DNA from: Sarcocystis neurona
Lineage: Eukaryota; Apicomplexa; Conoidasida; Eucoccidiorida; Sarcocystidae
Assembly: GCA_000727475.1 (NCBI GenBank)
Contig: KL647317.1
Coordinates: 248,001-312,000, forward strand
DNA: 64,000 bases
Direction of reading: 5' to 3'
Shown here: piece by piece, positions 1 to 10,330 of the stretch
How positions within the stretch are numbered: the first letter of the stretch is position 1
Layout: the number at the start of each line of letters is the position of its first letter
Made by a program: the position numbers and the translations under genes
Notes under the pieces: model-generated
What the model was told of the DNA's origin: nothing
Seen by the model: only the letters and a program-made list of their open reading frames with translations
Databases searched by the model: none

Positions 1-1118
1 CAAGCAGCAGCCGCTGATGGACTGGCCGCTTTGGCTAACCTTTGCAAAGCAAACGCTGAGAAACGGCAGGAGGTCCTGCTTCTGCGGCAGCGACGCAGCA
101 AAGAGCAGCAGCAGCACCACAAGCGCCAGCTCCTCCACCAGCAGCAGCTGCAGCGTCGGGGAGAGAGACAGCATCACGGCAGCCGGCACAGCAGCACCAG
201 CAGCACGGCGCGACGGACATCGGTCGGCGGAAGCGCCTTCACTAATTTATCAGCAAGTGGTATGGACAGCAGCGCTCGCAGCAATAGCTGCAGCAGCAAT
301 AGCAGCGGTGATATGGCTAGCAGATACACGGCTTGTACAAAGTGCGATTCCAATGAAAAGGGTTTGCCTTGCTTCTGCACGGCCCACCATCTGTCTCAGC
401 CTGCTGAGGCGGCAGTTGGTCCTGCAGGTATAACAGGGGCAGTACGGAGTCGTCCAGCAGGTGGAGTGGCTTCTGCTCCTGGGACCGCTGCGTCTGCCAC
501 TTCACCGTTTCCCCGTTTTGGTTCCGTTTCTGCTGATTCCCTCCAGCAGCAGCCAGACGGCGCAAAATTGAATGACGCACACGAGAGTCTGCTGCTACGC
601 AACTACAGGCCAGCCGAAGAGGCAGCACGCCGCAGAACAACTCCTAGGGGAGAAACTGCGGGGGCAGCAGCCGGGGCAGAAGCAGAAACAGCGTCAACAG
701 CAGGAGCTGGTGCAGGACCACAGAGAGCAGGCACAGGAGCAGATGGTTCCGAAGCAAGGAAGCCAGTAGCCGGGAAGACTGCACTCGGGGAAGCAGGGGG
801 GGGAAGAGGAGGAGGAAAAGGAGGAGGCGGGGCAACAGCGACGACGGCAGCAAGACCAGCGACAAAAGGGGCCACACCTGCACCAGCGACGCGACCGTTT
901 ACAGCGCATAACAGGCAGAGTCGGCGCGGTCTCACCAGTTGTCTAGAAGTGGCTGCGAGTCTCTACAGCAGTGTGCGTTTCGCCGATGACGGCGACAGCT
1001 ACAGCAATAGTTTCTACAGCAGCAGTAGCAGCAGCTTCAGCAGTGGCGGGGCCAACTTTGGTGGCATGAACTTCTACGCAGCAGGCGTCAGACGTGAAAG
1101 CAAAACGTCTTCGCTCAG
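1..1118 (+). CDS. 3' part of a repeat-rich protein exon, open at the left edge
   Basis: Frame 1 is open from the first base of the window and runs without a stop to a splice-donor-like CAG|GTAAGG at 1118/1119; without splicing it would end at a TAA at 1120. The encoded part is about 372 residues. It begins with a Gln/Arg-rich stretch, continues with Ser/Ala/Gly-rich low complexity, and ends in a Ser run followed by a Gly/Phe/Tyr-rich tail. A short ordered-looking segment near residues 100-120 contains CTKCDS and PCFCTAHH, a possible small zinc-binding knuckle. I do not recognise the family. The HAAR (homopolymeric amino-acid repeat) style is that of the two giant genes later in the window. 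The start lies outside the window and the downstream exon could not be placed. Confidence 0.55.
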
Positions 1119-3177
1119 GTAAGGGTAACAGAGTACTAAGAGAAAGCACGCAGAAACTCTACTTCTTGATCTTGTAGAGCAGCTGCCGCCGAGGCGTTCT
1201 GCCCATATCCGTAAAAGTTGTCTGGCGCGTGCAAGTAGCAACATGTCTTTTCTCGCCTTGAGTGATGCTGCTGTGGCGGGGCTGCTGCTGCTGCGGCTGC
1301 TGAAACTGCAGGTCCTGCTGCTGTTGCAGCTTGCGTGCGTGACGTGAGCCGGGGGTACATGTGCTGTCTTCACAGCTCTTCCAATCCGTACTGCAGCTGC
1401 TCCTCCATTACTGCCACCTGTGAGGCCTCAGAAACACTCCACGCGCGTTTGCGACGCCTGTTGCTGGCCATATCTGACGCTGTAGTCATCCACCCTGTTG
1501 CTGCTGCTCCTGCTACATGCTAGGCTTTGAAGCCGCAGCAAAGCTCATCCGAGGAGCGCTGCTGTCCGCGAATCTGTGAACTTTCGTTATGACGGGCGCC
1601 GGGCGCGTTGCGCTAATCATGTCTTCAGTACACTTGACGCCGGTGTGGTGCTGCTGCTGTCTCCGTTGCCAGTGCTCTGGCTGTCTGTGGGGCAGGGCCA
1701 CCGTGACGTCATTGGGACGACAAACCGCCACGGTGAACACTCTGCGCGTGTTGCACTCCTGTTGACAAAGTAGCTGTTGTGAATGTACCGCTGCTGCTGT
1801 CCTTGCCGCAACTGCTTGGAGGACAGCAGTGCGCGCTAGCTGCCACTGACTCTGGTTTCCCGGAGGAAACTCGACGCGCCACTGCTTGTGATGAATGCCT
1901 GCTGCTGAGCCTCTGGTGCACTCGTAACCGTGTGCATCGCCCATGTTAGCGAGCGTTGCGCGACCTTACTGACTGCCGCTGTTTGCGCGCCTCACATGGC
2001 GTGCACCTTCTGATGCTACTTACGTGGCGGGCTGCGTTTTGGTGGACGCAGGCGAGACGAAGGTGCGTCTGCAGCAAAGCTAAGGAAGCCTACTTTGGTG
2101 CAAGGAGCACAGCAGCAGCAGCAACGAGGTCATTCGGCTGCTCTTCAAGAGTTCAAGAAAAGAGACGCGACTGCCTTAGGAAGAGCGGGGGAAGAGATAC
2201 GGGACCGTGGAGAGAAGAGACAGAAGCCTTTTGCTGGTAATTGTCTGACTAAAAGTGCACTGAACAAGTAGAGGGCTCCTTTTCGTGTTCGATGAGAGGA
2301 CTATTTTTTCCGTCATCTATTCACTCCAACACCTCACGCATTCGCCCTAGTACATTTCTACGTCTATCTGTTGGTATCTCTGCATATATGAATGTACCTG
2401 TCTGCGTGTGACTGACTACGTGGTAGCAATGCAAATCAAGCACAAAGAGCCGGTGTAATTCTTGATTTAAACCGCGTAGTTGTGTTCAACATCAGTAATA
2501 CTTCGCGCTCATCTTACTGAAACTTAAATATGTATGTATCTACACATACACATGTTTATGTCAGTATGTGTATAAGGATGCACGTGAGCCTCACAACGCT
2601 TATGAAAGGCCATCCAGCAGCCTAGCGCTTGTATAAGACTGCGCAAAATTTGTGTGCTTTCAAGTTAATGAAGGCGTACACGGTCACGCATGTGACGCAC
2701 GTATCATGAAGTAAGCACCTGATCCTAAAACTCTGGGCCTAGGGTAATCACAACTGATACAAGAATCCGTGCGTACGCGGGCGTACGCACGGTACAGTAC
2801 AGAAGAAAACATAGGCGTGCATTCATCACATGTACATCTGTACACGAATTTGTGTACGCGTACGGGTGTGAGTGCATTCACGGGATATAACGTGTGTGCC
2901 GTCGTGCGTGCAAACGTGTCTTCGGGGGCACGTGTCACCTCTGTTTCAAGGTTACAGCGTAAGCACAAAGACTTGATGCTGCGGAACGCGTAGAGGTTCC
3001 CGACGCAGCTTTCAGTTTTCTTTTGGACAAACTACAAGTACTTACATTTGTGTATCCGTTGTACAGCAACACACACAAGTGTCTGCAGTGCTAACGCAGG
3101 TCAATTTTACAGTTTGCCCGCAGTACACTTCTTCACTTACAAGCTCATTATCCTTTAAAAGTGGCTTTCCCTTTCCG
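1119..3177. other. Intron or 3' flank, no supported gene
   Basis: The first kilobase keeps the CTG/CAG style and may hold further exons of the left-hand gene, for instance around 1370-1520, but no exon pair could be joined in phase. After about 2300 the trinucleotide repeats stop. The sequence becomes mixed, with alternating TA/CA stretches near 2525-2590 and a perfect inverted repeat at 2767-2792. Confidence 0.5.
2767..2792. repeat. Perfect 12-bp inverted repeat, 2-nt spacer
   Basis: CCGTGCGTACGC is followed by GG and then its exact reverse complement. The arms are alternating purine-pyrimidine, so the site could extrude as a cruciform or adopt Z-DNA. No protein-binding role can be inferred. 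Confidence 0.85.
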
Positions 3178-3285
3178 TTCCTTTTTTATGTGGACGAAGT
3201 GAGGCTATTTGCAGTACAGGAGGTGAAAGCGGTTGTGATGTGGTGTGAAGGACTACTGCTGAAACGTTTGGTTGGTTTCGTCCGT
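3178..3285 (+). pseudogene. Reverse transcriptase catalytic-box remnant
   Basis: The frame reads FLFYVDEVRLFAVQEV, matching the YxDD-type box of Gypsy reverse transcriptases with the second Asp replaced by Glu. The following residues keep the spacing of a Leu-rich helix (LLLKRL). The surrounding polymerase fingers and palm are not readable. Confidence 0.45.
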
Positions 3286-3992
3286 TCTCGGTGCTGCGCT
3301 GCAGGATTCTCGGGGCTACTGAATAGATAATCAGCCGCAGTTCTGCGACGTACGCGTGCATAAGGGGCGAACGAGGACGAAACAGGTCGTCTTTCGCGAC
3401 TGTGTCCTTCGCCGACAGATTTCAGATGTTCCGTCGGAAATAAGATTATGACAAACGCGAAGTTTACCCAGAAGCCCCTTGCGACAGTTTAGGTCTTCAC
3501 GATGCCTCAAGAAGCCTCTGGGATGCGACACTTAAGTTACAGCACGCTTTCGCGGAAAATTTTGAAGGCTCACGCTGTTAGCGCATGAGAGAGATGTGAA
3601 CCAAAGGCCGCCTTAGCACTTCCTAGCGATAGCCGAAGCCTCCAAGCACCGGCAGTCTGTGTTACGAGACTCCAAACTTTCTAGAACGGTGACGGCACAG
3701 ATCGAAGCGCATGTGGAAGTAGCTGGCACCTGCGTCGCGCACTGTGCGGCTGGTGACAGGCGTACACGTCCAGGTCGGGAATAGTTCTTCACTCAAGTGG
3801 CCTACGGTTTGTTGTCAAAATAGTCCTCCCGTAAGTTGAACATAAGATATCTTTTTTTGGCTCGTCCTGCGTGCGATGGGAACCCTTTGGTGAGGTTGAC
3901 TGCGAATCGCAGTGGCCGTACAACTGGTGCTACAGCTGGAGGATGTGCCTTTCGCGTTCTCCGTGAAATTGCTTGCCGGGTGTTGTCAAGCT

Positions 3993-4482
3993 GCCCCTGT
4001 TGCCAGTACGGTAATTGTCTACAAGTGCGAAAACGATCTACCGGCGTTTTACGTGTTCGCCGCCGTCCTTGAGCAGAGGCCGTACGGTCAACGTTTTCTC
4101 CTCCAGCTGGCCTGCAGAGCAGAGGTTCTACTCTAGTTGCACTTGCTGTTGGTGCTGCTGTTAGAACTGCTTGTGTACTCGACCGTCTATGCGCCGCTAA
4201 ATTTCATCCGTACACTCGTCTGTTAGTGAAGATACACGCTGTTGAATTTTTAGCGATGGAGACTGCCGCTCCTTCCTGGCAGGTGTTTGCTCATTGTGAA
4301 CAGTGAAGTTGCCACTTCAAAAACACGGAGGCACGTACTTGTCTCTCATCGCCTTTCAGCTACCACGTAGGGCAAGACTTGGGACGCCGTCCCCAACTGC
4401 CCTCACCTTTTTGCCTGACGTTCGCACAGTAAGTCAGACGGGAAATAGTGAAATGAGCTCACTCTACGACTTACACTCACGC
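3993..4482 (+). pseudogene. RNase H / tether remnant
   Basis: Pieces in two frames: a stretch ending in VLEQRPYGQRF, like the strand after the first catalytic Asp of retroelement RNase H; KFHPYTRLLVKIHAVEFL, like the helix-strand before the last catalytic residues; and a PRRARL...GNSEMSSLYDLHSR segment, like the conserved end of the tether that precedes integrase. Catalytic acidic residues are not clearly kept. Confidence 0.45.
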
Positions 4483-4671
4483 GAGCGAATCTTCAGCAAG
4501 GTCAGCTTTCTTGGGAGTCATTTTCTGAAGGATCATACGAAATTGGACACTGCCATTTCGTGCACCCCTGGAGGATGGCCTTACACGAGCCGTGACCTTG
4601 TCATCATTCCTCCCCGGCCCTCTTTGCCATTTGTGCCTCGTCAAGATTTGTAACCAGAGTTGCCTGTGGCT

Positions 4672-5702
4672 TATCACGCCTCCCGCAGTTCTGCTCCTAG
4701 TCAGGGTACGTTAGGGGAACACTATGTGAAACTCAATGTAGCCAATCTGCAGAAGAGACAATTTGGTGTTGTCTCGAATTCCCAGTACTCCGAAACATCT
4801 TAACTGAATTCAACAAGGTATGGGCTTCGTAAAGTTACTGGCGAGTAATTTCTGCCCTCATTTTTTCTAAAGCATGTGAACTGTGGGCCTTCTTTCTCGC
4901 GTTCTAGAAAACGTGCGTCTGTGCTAGGTTTCCAGAGTGTTTCTTTCATATCCACTCCCTTTAAAAATCCACTCTTCGGCTGTTGACTGATTCCGCTGAC
5001 GTATCTTGTCGGTCTATTTTCTGTCGAATTAGAAAGATTTCTGCTACTGTCGCATGCTGATGCTCGGATGCATTTCTTCTCACCGCTGTTCTGTACCGCG
5101 ACAGCACAGCTTGAGGAGGCCTTCAAGACATAGTGTGGAGAAACGCCCTGGTACACCCGTAAGTACGCCGCGTGCACAGTTTTCTCTCGGTGTGATCGTG
5201 GGTTCGCCAAGGTCCGCCTGAAAACATCGGTTATTGATCCTTATGGGCGGCCTTATTGACGGTAAGGCTTTTTGTTGCGATTTTCTCGAAAATTTAGGCC
5301 ACGTTTACCTGAGGGGTCGTCATTTTTACGCTGTCAGCAGGAATTTCACTGGAGATCTTTCCGCATCCCCAATCTGTTCCGTCGTCTTCATCGTCTGCTA
5401 CACGCCAGGTCCCGACTTTGTGAGAGAAGTCTCCTGGCTTTGCTGGTGCGGACTTATTGTTGTGGCTGCTGAGGCAGATAGATACGAGGAATGAAACGAC
5501 GCCGAAAACCGAAGCAACTCTATATCAGACTTTTAACTAGCTCCTGTAGTTCCCACTCTGTAACGTTAAGTTTGTACGCGGTTGGGGTTTGCCAGACACA
5601 TTCTATGTCGTGGAAGCAGTGCGTGGAGGTTCCAGCTGGGTGTCGACAACTTTCGAACAAGCTTTGCCCTTGCAGGTGTCACAGATGAAGCCGTGGAGTC
5701 CG
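4672..5702 (+). pseudogene. Integrase remnant, zinc-finger half to C-terminal module
   Basis: The first segment has YHASRSSA...GTLGEHYVKL followed by LQKRQFG, the spacing of the two His of an HHCC finger and the helix after it. The last segment, 5589-5702, reads FYVVEAVRGGSSW and then LPLQVSQMKPWSP, resembling the end of the GPY/F module and the short motif that follows it in chromoviruses. The core in between is almost unreadable, and no chromodomain was recognised downstream. Confidence 0.5.
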
Positions 5703-7329
5703 AAAAGTGCTGAAGCATCTCTCAAATGCTTTGACTGTGTACAAGCGCAGGACGGGATGTCAGATACGCAACTCCTAAGCGTATGTCTCCTGAGTGTGGC
5801 ATTCACGTGCTCTGTGCACTCGTTATATCTGATTCTACTCATAATATGGTTCGTCAATGTGCGCCTGTGCACTCGCACCTTCGTGTCTCTTCAACGGGAA
5901 GTTAACACGACTACGAGGTCCGCCGTGCAACCTTGTTCACACTGTTGTCCCACTTGTACCGAAATTTTCACTGTACCAGTCCAGTTTTTCAGTTCAGGGG
6001 GACGAACGTTGTCAAGGAGCTGGCGTTCTCGTGCAGCTCACACGTAATTCTGCTTTAGTGGGATGTTTTCACGCATGCGTACAATCTCTTCCAGGTGTTC
6101 TGCTGTTTTCGTGCGCGGGTCTATATACGTGTACACACACGCACGTATATATGCGTATGTAACCTGTCTGTCTTCCTCTGCCGGAGAGAAATGTACAGCT
6201 GAGGTTTATTGAAAGCCACTCTCAAGAGTTTTGACAGCTGCGTGTTTCTGCTTGTGCTACACGGACGTCTTCCGCGGGTCGCACGTCCCTTGGCTGCACA
6301 CAGAGGCTGAACCGGCGCAGCCACAGAACCACTCTGAACGTACGAACAAAACATTCCACCGTGTCTATTGCACGCTTGGAGCGAAGTTGTTTCTGAAAAA
6401 CTTGACACCTTGCAACAAACGTTGGAACCATGATACAATAAGTAATATGACGATACCTTACTCGTCGAAATTTTCGGACGGCTCATCACACCCATTTTCT
6501 ATCACTCTATACTGGACGGATATCACCTTTGGCACTTTTGGGAATCACATCTCTTAGGTAACGTCAGCTTGCTCCGCATAGAGCAGTTACTCTGTGAAAC
6601 TACAATGTACCCGCCGACCTGTCTCCAAGATGACAGGCCTCTCTATACCTGCTTTTCTTCCAACCTTTCATCCTATACGCCTCCCAGCGTTTTCCACCAC
6701 CACTGTATGTGCCTGCTTTGGGATGCCCGCACCAGCGAACCACGTGTAAAAAACCCTCAGCTGCTGTATGAGGTTGCAGTATCAGATGGCGGGGGACTTC
6801 GTGGAATAGGTTCAGACGTGTGGTCCTGAAGCAAATATATATTTCATATTCTCATCTTTGCGAGCCTCCTGCGTTATTGCGTCTCGTATTCCTCGAAGCA
6901 ACGTGCTGCTCTCAGGGTGTGCAGAGTTCTACATTGCGACTGAAAGCTGCGAGCGTTTCCTTACTGTCCGCCGAACTAGGTATTTTGAACAGCTTTTTGT
7001 TGTTCTCAGAATTCGGTCGCCTAAAAAAGTACACTCTCCTCTAAACTACTTCCAGGAAGATGCCTGATTCGGGCTCATGGGCAGTGTATACTAAGTGCTT
7101 CCTTTTCCGTTGTCCGCAGTACCGGGCGGCCAGGTCGACAAGGCGCGGCAGTCACGTAACGAAAAATTTCAGAAGACTCGATCGTTGCTGTTTGCATGCA
7201 ACAACGCACTCAAATCAATAATACCTTCGCAACCACAAACAATGTCGACACCGAGACAGTAGTACAAGTGAGAGCGGCAACGACCACAACGGCGTACCAG
7301 TGGTAGCCCCGCGACTACAGCCAACCTGC
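5703..7329. other. No supported gene
   Basis: Only short ORFs on either strand with no recognisable family, no paired splice sites and no repeat expansion. It separates the two convergent retroelement remnants and may include their decayed 3' ends and LTRs. Confidence 0.5.
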
Positions 7330-7560
7330 AGCGGCTCCACATAGCGTTGAAGTTGTCCACAGGCTTCTGGAAAAGTACTCGTCCGACTAGCCTCCTAATT
7401 TTGCACAGCAGTGCCTCTCGTGACTCATGGACCACACGCGTGTCGCTGTACCGCGACTCCCGTTGCGCACTGGTGTTGGAAATGCAACGATGCGCAAAGA
7501 TGTGTGCAATACCGCCAGGTTTGAGGACGTGCACTTCGCATCGCACCCGAGGAATCCGCT
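7330..7560 (-). pseudogene. LKP motif and chromodomain remnant
   Basis: IPRVRCEVHVLKPG (7530-7560) resembles the conserved end of chromovirus integrases. About 30 residues later the same frame reads LLCKIRRLVGRVLFQKP and VDNFNAMW. Spacing is identical to the core of a retroelement chromodomain, with the Lys, Arg, Leu, Pro and Asn-Phe kept but the two cage Trp residues lost (now Ile and Gln). Such domains target integration to chromatin in living elements. Confidence 0.55.
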
Positions 7561-8568
7561 GCATCACTAGGCTAACAGTGTTGATCAAAAGTGCCCTACC
7601 CCAAATGCGCGAGAAAGTCTTTGCATGTGGCGCAGGAGCAACACACCACCTAGTAACTGGTATTCTAGACGATCAGTCACCCACCCTAGCGCTACCCTTG
7701 GGGAAGTGAACGAAGATGGCGCTACACTGCTGTGTCCAATTACTTTTGTCTTTTCTCTAAGTAACTCGCTCACACCCAACAGAGGTGCAGAATCCCAATG
7801 CCACTGGGCAAAAATTTTCCACCGTACGCTTGGATGGAAGCGGAGAGCTTTTCTGGCGAATTGTGCTTGCCTTAAAGAGGACGAGTGATCTACCTGTGGG
7901 GAGAGGATGAAATCGACATCCGTTTCTGAGCGATAGAACCGTTCTGCTTATCAGATGAGAAGCAGCCAGGGGCTTTACAGTTGACAACTGTCCACAGCCC
8001 GGAACGTCTGTCCTCATCAGGAAGGTACGAATTTCCCTAAACTATAGACCTCTCTGGTAGATATGCAGTAAGACTGAGCAGTCGAACTTGAAGACTCGTC
8101 GGAAGCGTCTGTTAGTGTGCGGAGTTTCGTCGGGTGTCTGTTACCGAGAGGTAGCTCAGACACAACCTCTCAAATTGTTTCCTCCTACACAATGTGTCGG
8201 CAGGTCCGCCAAGATCCGTGGAATATCAGTCATTCAGAACATTCCCTCCTGGAAATTCCACTGTTTAGCAACCACACACCGCGGTCGGCGAAGTGCATCG
8301 AAAGGGGACCGCACCGCCACCACTGCCGCAGCAGCCGGTCAAAGAGCTGGTCAGGACCTCTGACGCAGAACCTCCTTATATCTCCACGAATGGCCTTGTG
8401 CTTCTTTCTTGCCAGGGTTTTACGTCTCCTGGAAGGACAGTCGACTCCAGAGGTCGTCGTGAATGCCGGGTGCGGCGCCCGCCTGTCGCTTCGGTCTCGT
8501 TAAAAGAGGTGAAGAAGAAAGCGTGCTCACGGGCGTGGCACATTCTGCGTGAAAGTTTGAGAAGTGCT
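7561..8568. other. Unexplained insertion inside the minus-strand element
   Basis: In chromoviruses the GPY/F module is followed within a few tens of residues by the LKP motif. Here about 1 kb separates them. The insert shows no recognisable coding sequence, terminal repeat or microsatellite. It could be a nested insertion, or the two parts could belong to different element copies. Confidence 0.4.
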
Positions 8569-9239
8569 CTATACCGTAGGTGCCACGAAGGGATCCACCA
8601 TATGCAGTGGCCCCTGGAGTCGAAGTGCGTTCATGTGTCTAGGTGGAGATCGATGCTCGACCCCGTCGTCGTATGGCTGACGTTCTCGACACCGGAGATT
8701 TGCACTGTCCTGACGTCGAGATCCATCCACATCCGTCGATCGCTGTATCGTGTTGTCCTGCGAAGCGTGGTTGACGCAGGTGACGACGGCCGTTGCCCCG
8801 TACCACGCTGCGTTTGAAAGTACAAATGAAGTTACCTCTTCCCACCTAATACGCTCGAGCACGTAGTGATAAGAATTCCCCCTATTTGCTGGCAGCAAGT
8901 TGACGTGCAAACTCAGCGTCAGGCTTGCAAAGCACAAACGTTCGCGAGTGCGTCTCGCGGCGTTTGTCACGCTGTTCTCTGTGGTGGTGGCCAAGGCAGT
9001 TAAGTTTTCTGGCTTACGTTGAACATGTTTGGTTGTGATGACTGGGTCGTTTCCGAATCCTTCGCCCAAGTCAGGCCAGCAGTCAATTGCTCTCTCGTTC
9101 TGAGAAGGCCCGGTCACATTGTCTGTCAATGACACAGGCCCTGTCATCGCGAAGTTTATGGCGGCCGACTGCTTTATATGCGCAGCACAGTGGGTGGACG
9201 CGTCTGCAGGGACAGGGCCATTTGGATTTTCAGCAGGTG
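8569..9239 (-). pseudogene. Integrase core and GPY/F remnant
   Basis: Order of readable pieces: MTGPVSLTDNVTG (start of core, first catalytic Asp region), FASLTLSLHVNLLPAN (strand and loop before the conserved His-Pro), IRWEEVTSFVLSNAAW (helix with the catalytic Glu region), VNHASQ (the Tyr-Asn-x-x-x-His-like motif after the core) and RHMNALRL...VDPFVAPT (C-terminal GPY/F module). All are in one open frame of 261 codons, the best preserved part of the element. The catalytic D,D,E set is not complete. Confidence 0.6.
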
Positions 9240-9420
9240 TCCCGGAAGAAATTCTGCAAATCTTGCCTACAAACCAAGCGTGTTTCAAATGTGTGGGCGT
9301 TTGGACGTGAAACAAAGGGACCGGCATCTGGTCCAGAAAACATACCACCCCCAAAAACGAGCAACATGACTCGATTCGGAGACAGCTTGAAATTTAGAAC
9401 ACACAGGACTCTTACGGGCC
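9240..9420 (-). pseudogene. Integrase zinc-finger remnant
   Basis: One frame reads FGGGMFSGPDAGPFVSR and, after a gap, LVCRQDLQNFF. This fits the segment with a Trp-Pro-Gly-Met-like turn, a Phe-Val helix and the CxxC half of an HHCC finger, with one Cys lost. Confidence 0.5.
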
Positions 9421-9646
9421 ACCAGGAAACAAGCTGCCACCAGGTGGGCTTGAACTGCAGCACGCCAACTCCGGATAAGAACCGTCGAAGAGCTCTGACG
9501 CGTGTCACCTTGTCTCATCAACGACTTATCCGTGGATGTGCAATCCAAGGAGCAGAACAAAATTACTGATCAGATAACAATACCGTCCGAAATCCTCTGT
9601 AATGCATCTCGTCTTAGCTTCACAAGAAGAGTACTGGGTGACGTCA

Positions 9647-10034
9647 AGTACGAAGCAGTTCACAGTTCAAGTGCATACAATGTTCTGTTTTTTTCGAAGT
9701 CTGCACTACCACTCTTAAAATTTGTGAAGACTGCCAGGAGGCAGGCAGTGTCCTGCCACTTGTTCCTGCCCAAGTAAGTATAATGACATTGAACGCCGCA
9801 CAGACTGTCAACAGGCAGGCAGCATCCTGCCGCCCCGTTCGACCGAAAAAAAGCAAGGAAACTTCGGTGCGCTGAAAAAGAGCTACCATTTTACCGTTCT
9901 GCAGACTGCAGTTCTGCGCAGTGTTCAAAAGAGGAACGTGCCCCTACGAATATGTGAGACTTGCCTATCTGGAGTTTCCGTCCTCTACGGTACACAGTGT
10001 TAAAAAAGCAACGCGCTCCTGTTGGGACAGATGG
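9647..10034 (-). pseudogene. Connection and RNase H remnant
   Basis: The upstream part, SVPTGARCFFNTVYRRGRK, matches the pattern of the thumb/connection helix with a Phe-Leu-x-x-x-x-Tyr-x-Arg-Arg core. The downstream part, VVVQTSKKTEHCMHLNCELL, matches the RNase H strand-helix that ends in Glu-Leu-Leu. A diverged tandem duplication lies inside this piece (9728-9847). Confidence 0.5.
9728..9847. repeat. Diverged direct repeat with hairpin core
   Basis: Two copies about 78 bp apart share the pattern GACTGnCA-nAGGCAGGCAG-nn-TCCTGCC. Each copy has an internal AGGCAG/CTGCC-type dyad. It sits within the RNase H remnant of the minus-strand element. Confidence 0.6.
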
Positions 10035-10149
10035 AAAGCCCATCCTCACCAAACTTTTCATAACACCAGCCAACAGAATACAGACCCCATCGTTATTAGT
10101 GATGGGGGGTGTAGCACTATCGGACTGAGTTACCACGGGGACAAAGTCG

Positions 10150-10330
10150 AATCGCACTTGAGCTCTGGTCTAGATAGCTATGAAGGCGCGCCGCGCTGTT
10201 GATGAACGTAGTGGAGTTTGCGCGCCATACTCGTGAATTAGAGGTTTTGTGTCTAGAAAACTGATACGGAGATATCCACTTTACCTCGTGCTCTGACGCT
10301 ACACGTTTGAGTCATATATTTGATAAGAAC
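10150..10330 (-). pseudogene. Reverse transcriptase palm remnant
   Basis: One frame reads RVASEHEVKWISPYQFS and then ANSTTFINSAARLHSYLDQ. Spacing and residues fit the Gypsy palm from the strand after the first catalytic Asp through the Asn-Ala-x-x-Thr-Phe helix to a Tyr-Leu-Asp. A TGA stop precedes it and the YxDD box itself is not intact. Confidence 0.55.

Larger units (their letters stand above)
3178..5702 (+). mobile_element. Decayed Ty3/Gypsy (chromovirus-like) retroelement, plus strand
   Basis: No long ORF survives, but short in-frame pieces resembling Gypsy pol appear in the correct order on one strand. A reverse-transcriptase catalytic-box remnant (FYVDEVRLFA) lies at about 3184-3213. 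RNase H-like pieces lie at about 3993-4080 and 4193-4252. The closing RNase H/tether motif, ending GNSEMSSLYDLHSR, lies at 4366-4482. An integrase HHCC-type segment starts at 4672. A possible integrase core remnant (YTPGPDFVRE) lies near 5400-5450. The integrase C-terminal segment ending in VSQMKPW lies at 5589-5702. Frames change and stops intervene, so the copy is dead. No LTRs or target-site duplications were found by eye. Assignment rests on motif order, not on an alignment. Confidence 0.55.
7330..10330 (-). mobile_element. Decayed Ty3/Gypsy chromovirus-like retroelement, minus strand
   Basis: Read on the minus strand from high to low coordinates, remnants follow the order of Gypsy pol: reverse transcriptase (10330-10150), connection and RNase H (10034-9647), integrase zinc finger (9420-9240), integrase core and GPY/F module (9240-8569), the LKP-type motif (7560-7530) and a chromodomain (7440-7330). 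The longest surviving open stretch is 261 codons (8569-9354). Frame changes and in-frame stops show it is not functional. About 1 kb between the GPY/F module and the LKP motif is not explained. LTRs were not identified. Chromodomain-bearing Gypsy elements are known in Eimeria; the assignment here is from motif order by eye. Confidence 0.65.

Noticed and set aside
1513..1944. 143-codon minus-strand ORF
   Set aside because: No family resemblance, no start context or splice support, and overlapping ORFs on the plus strand are equally good.
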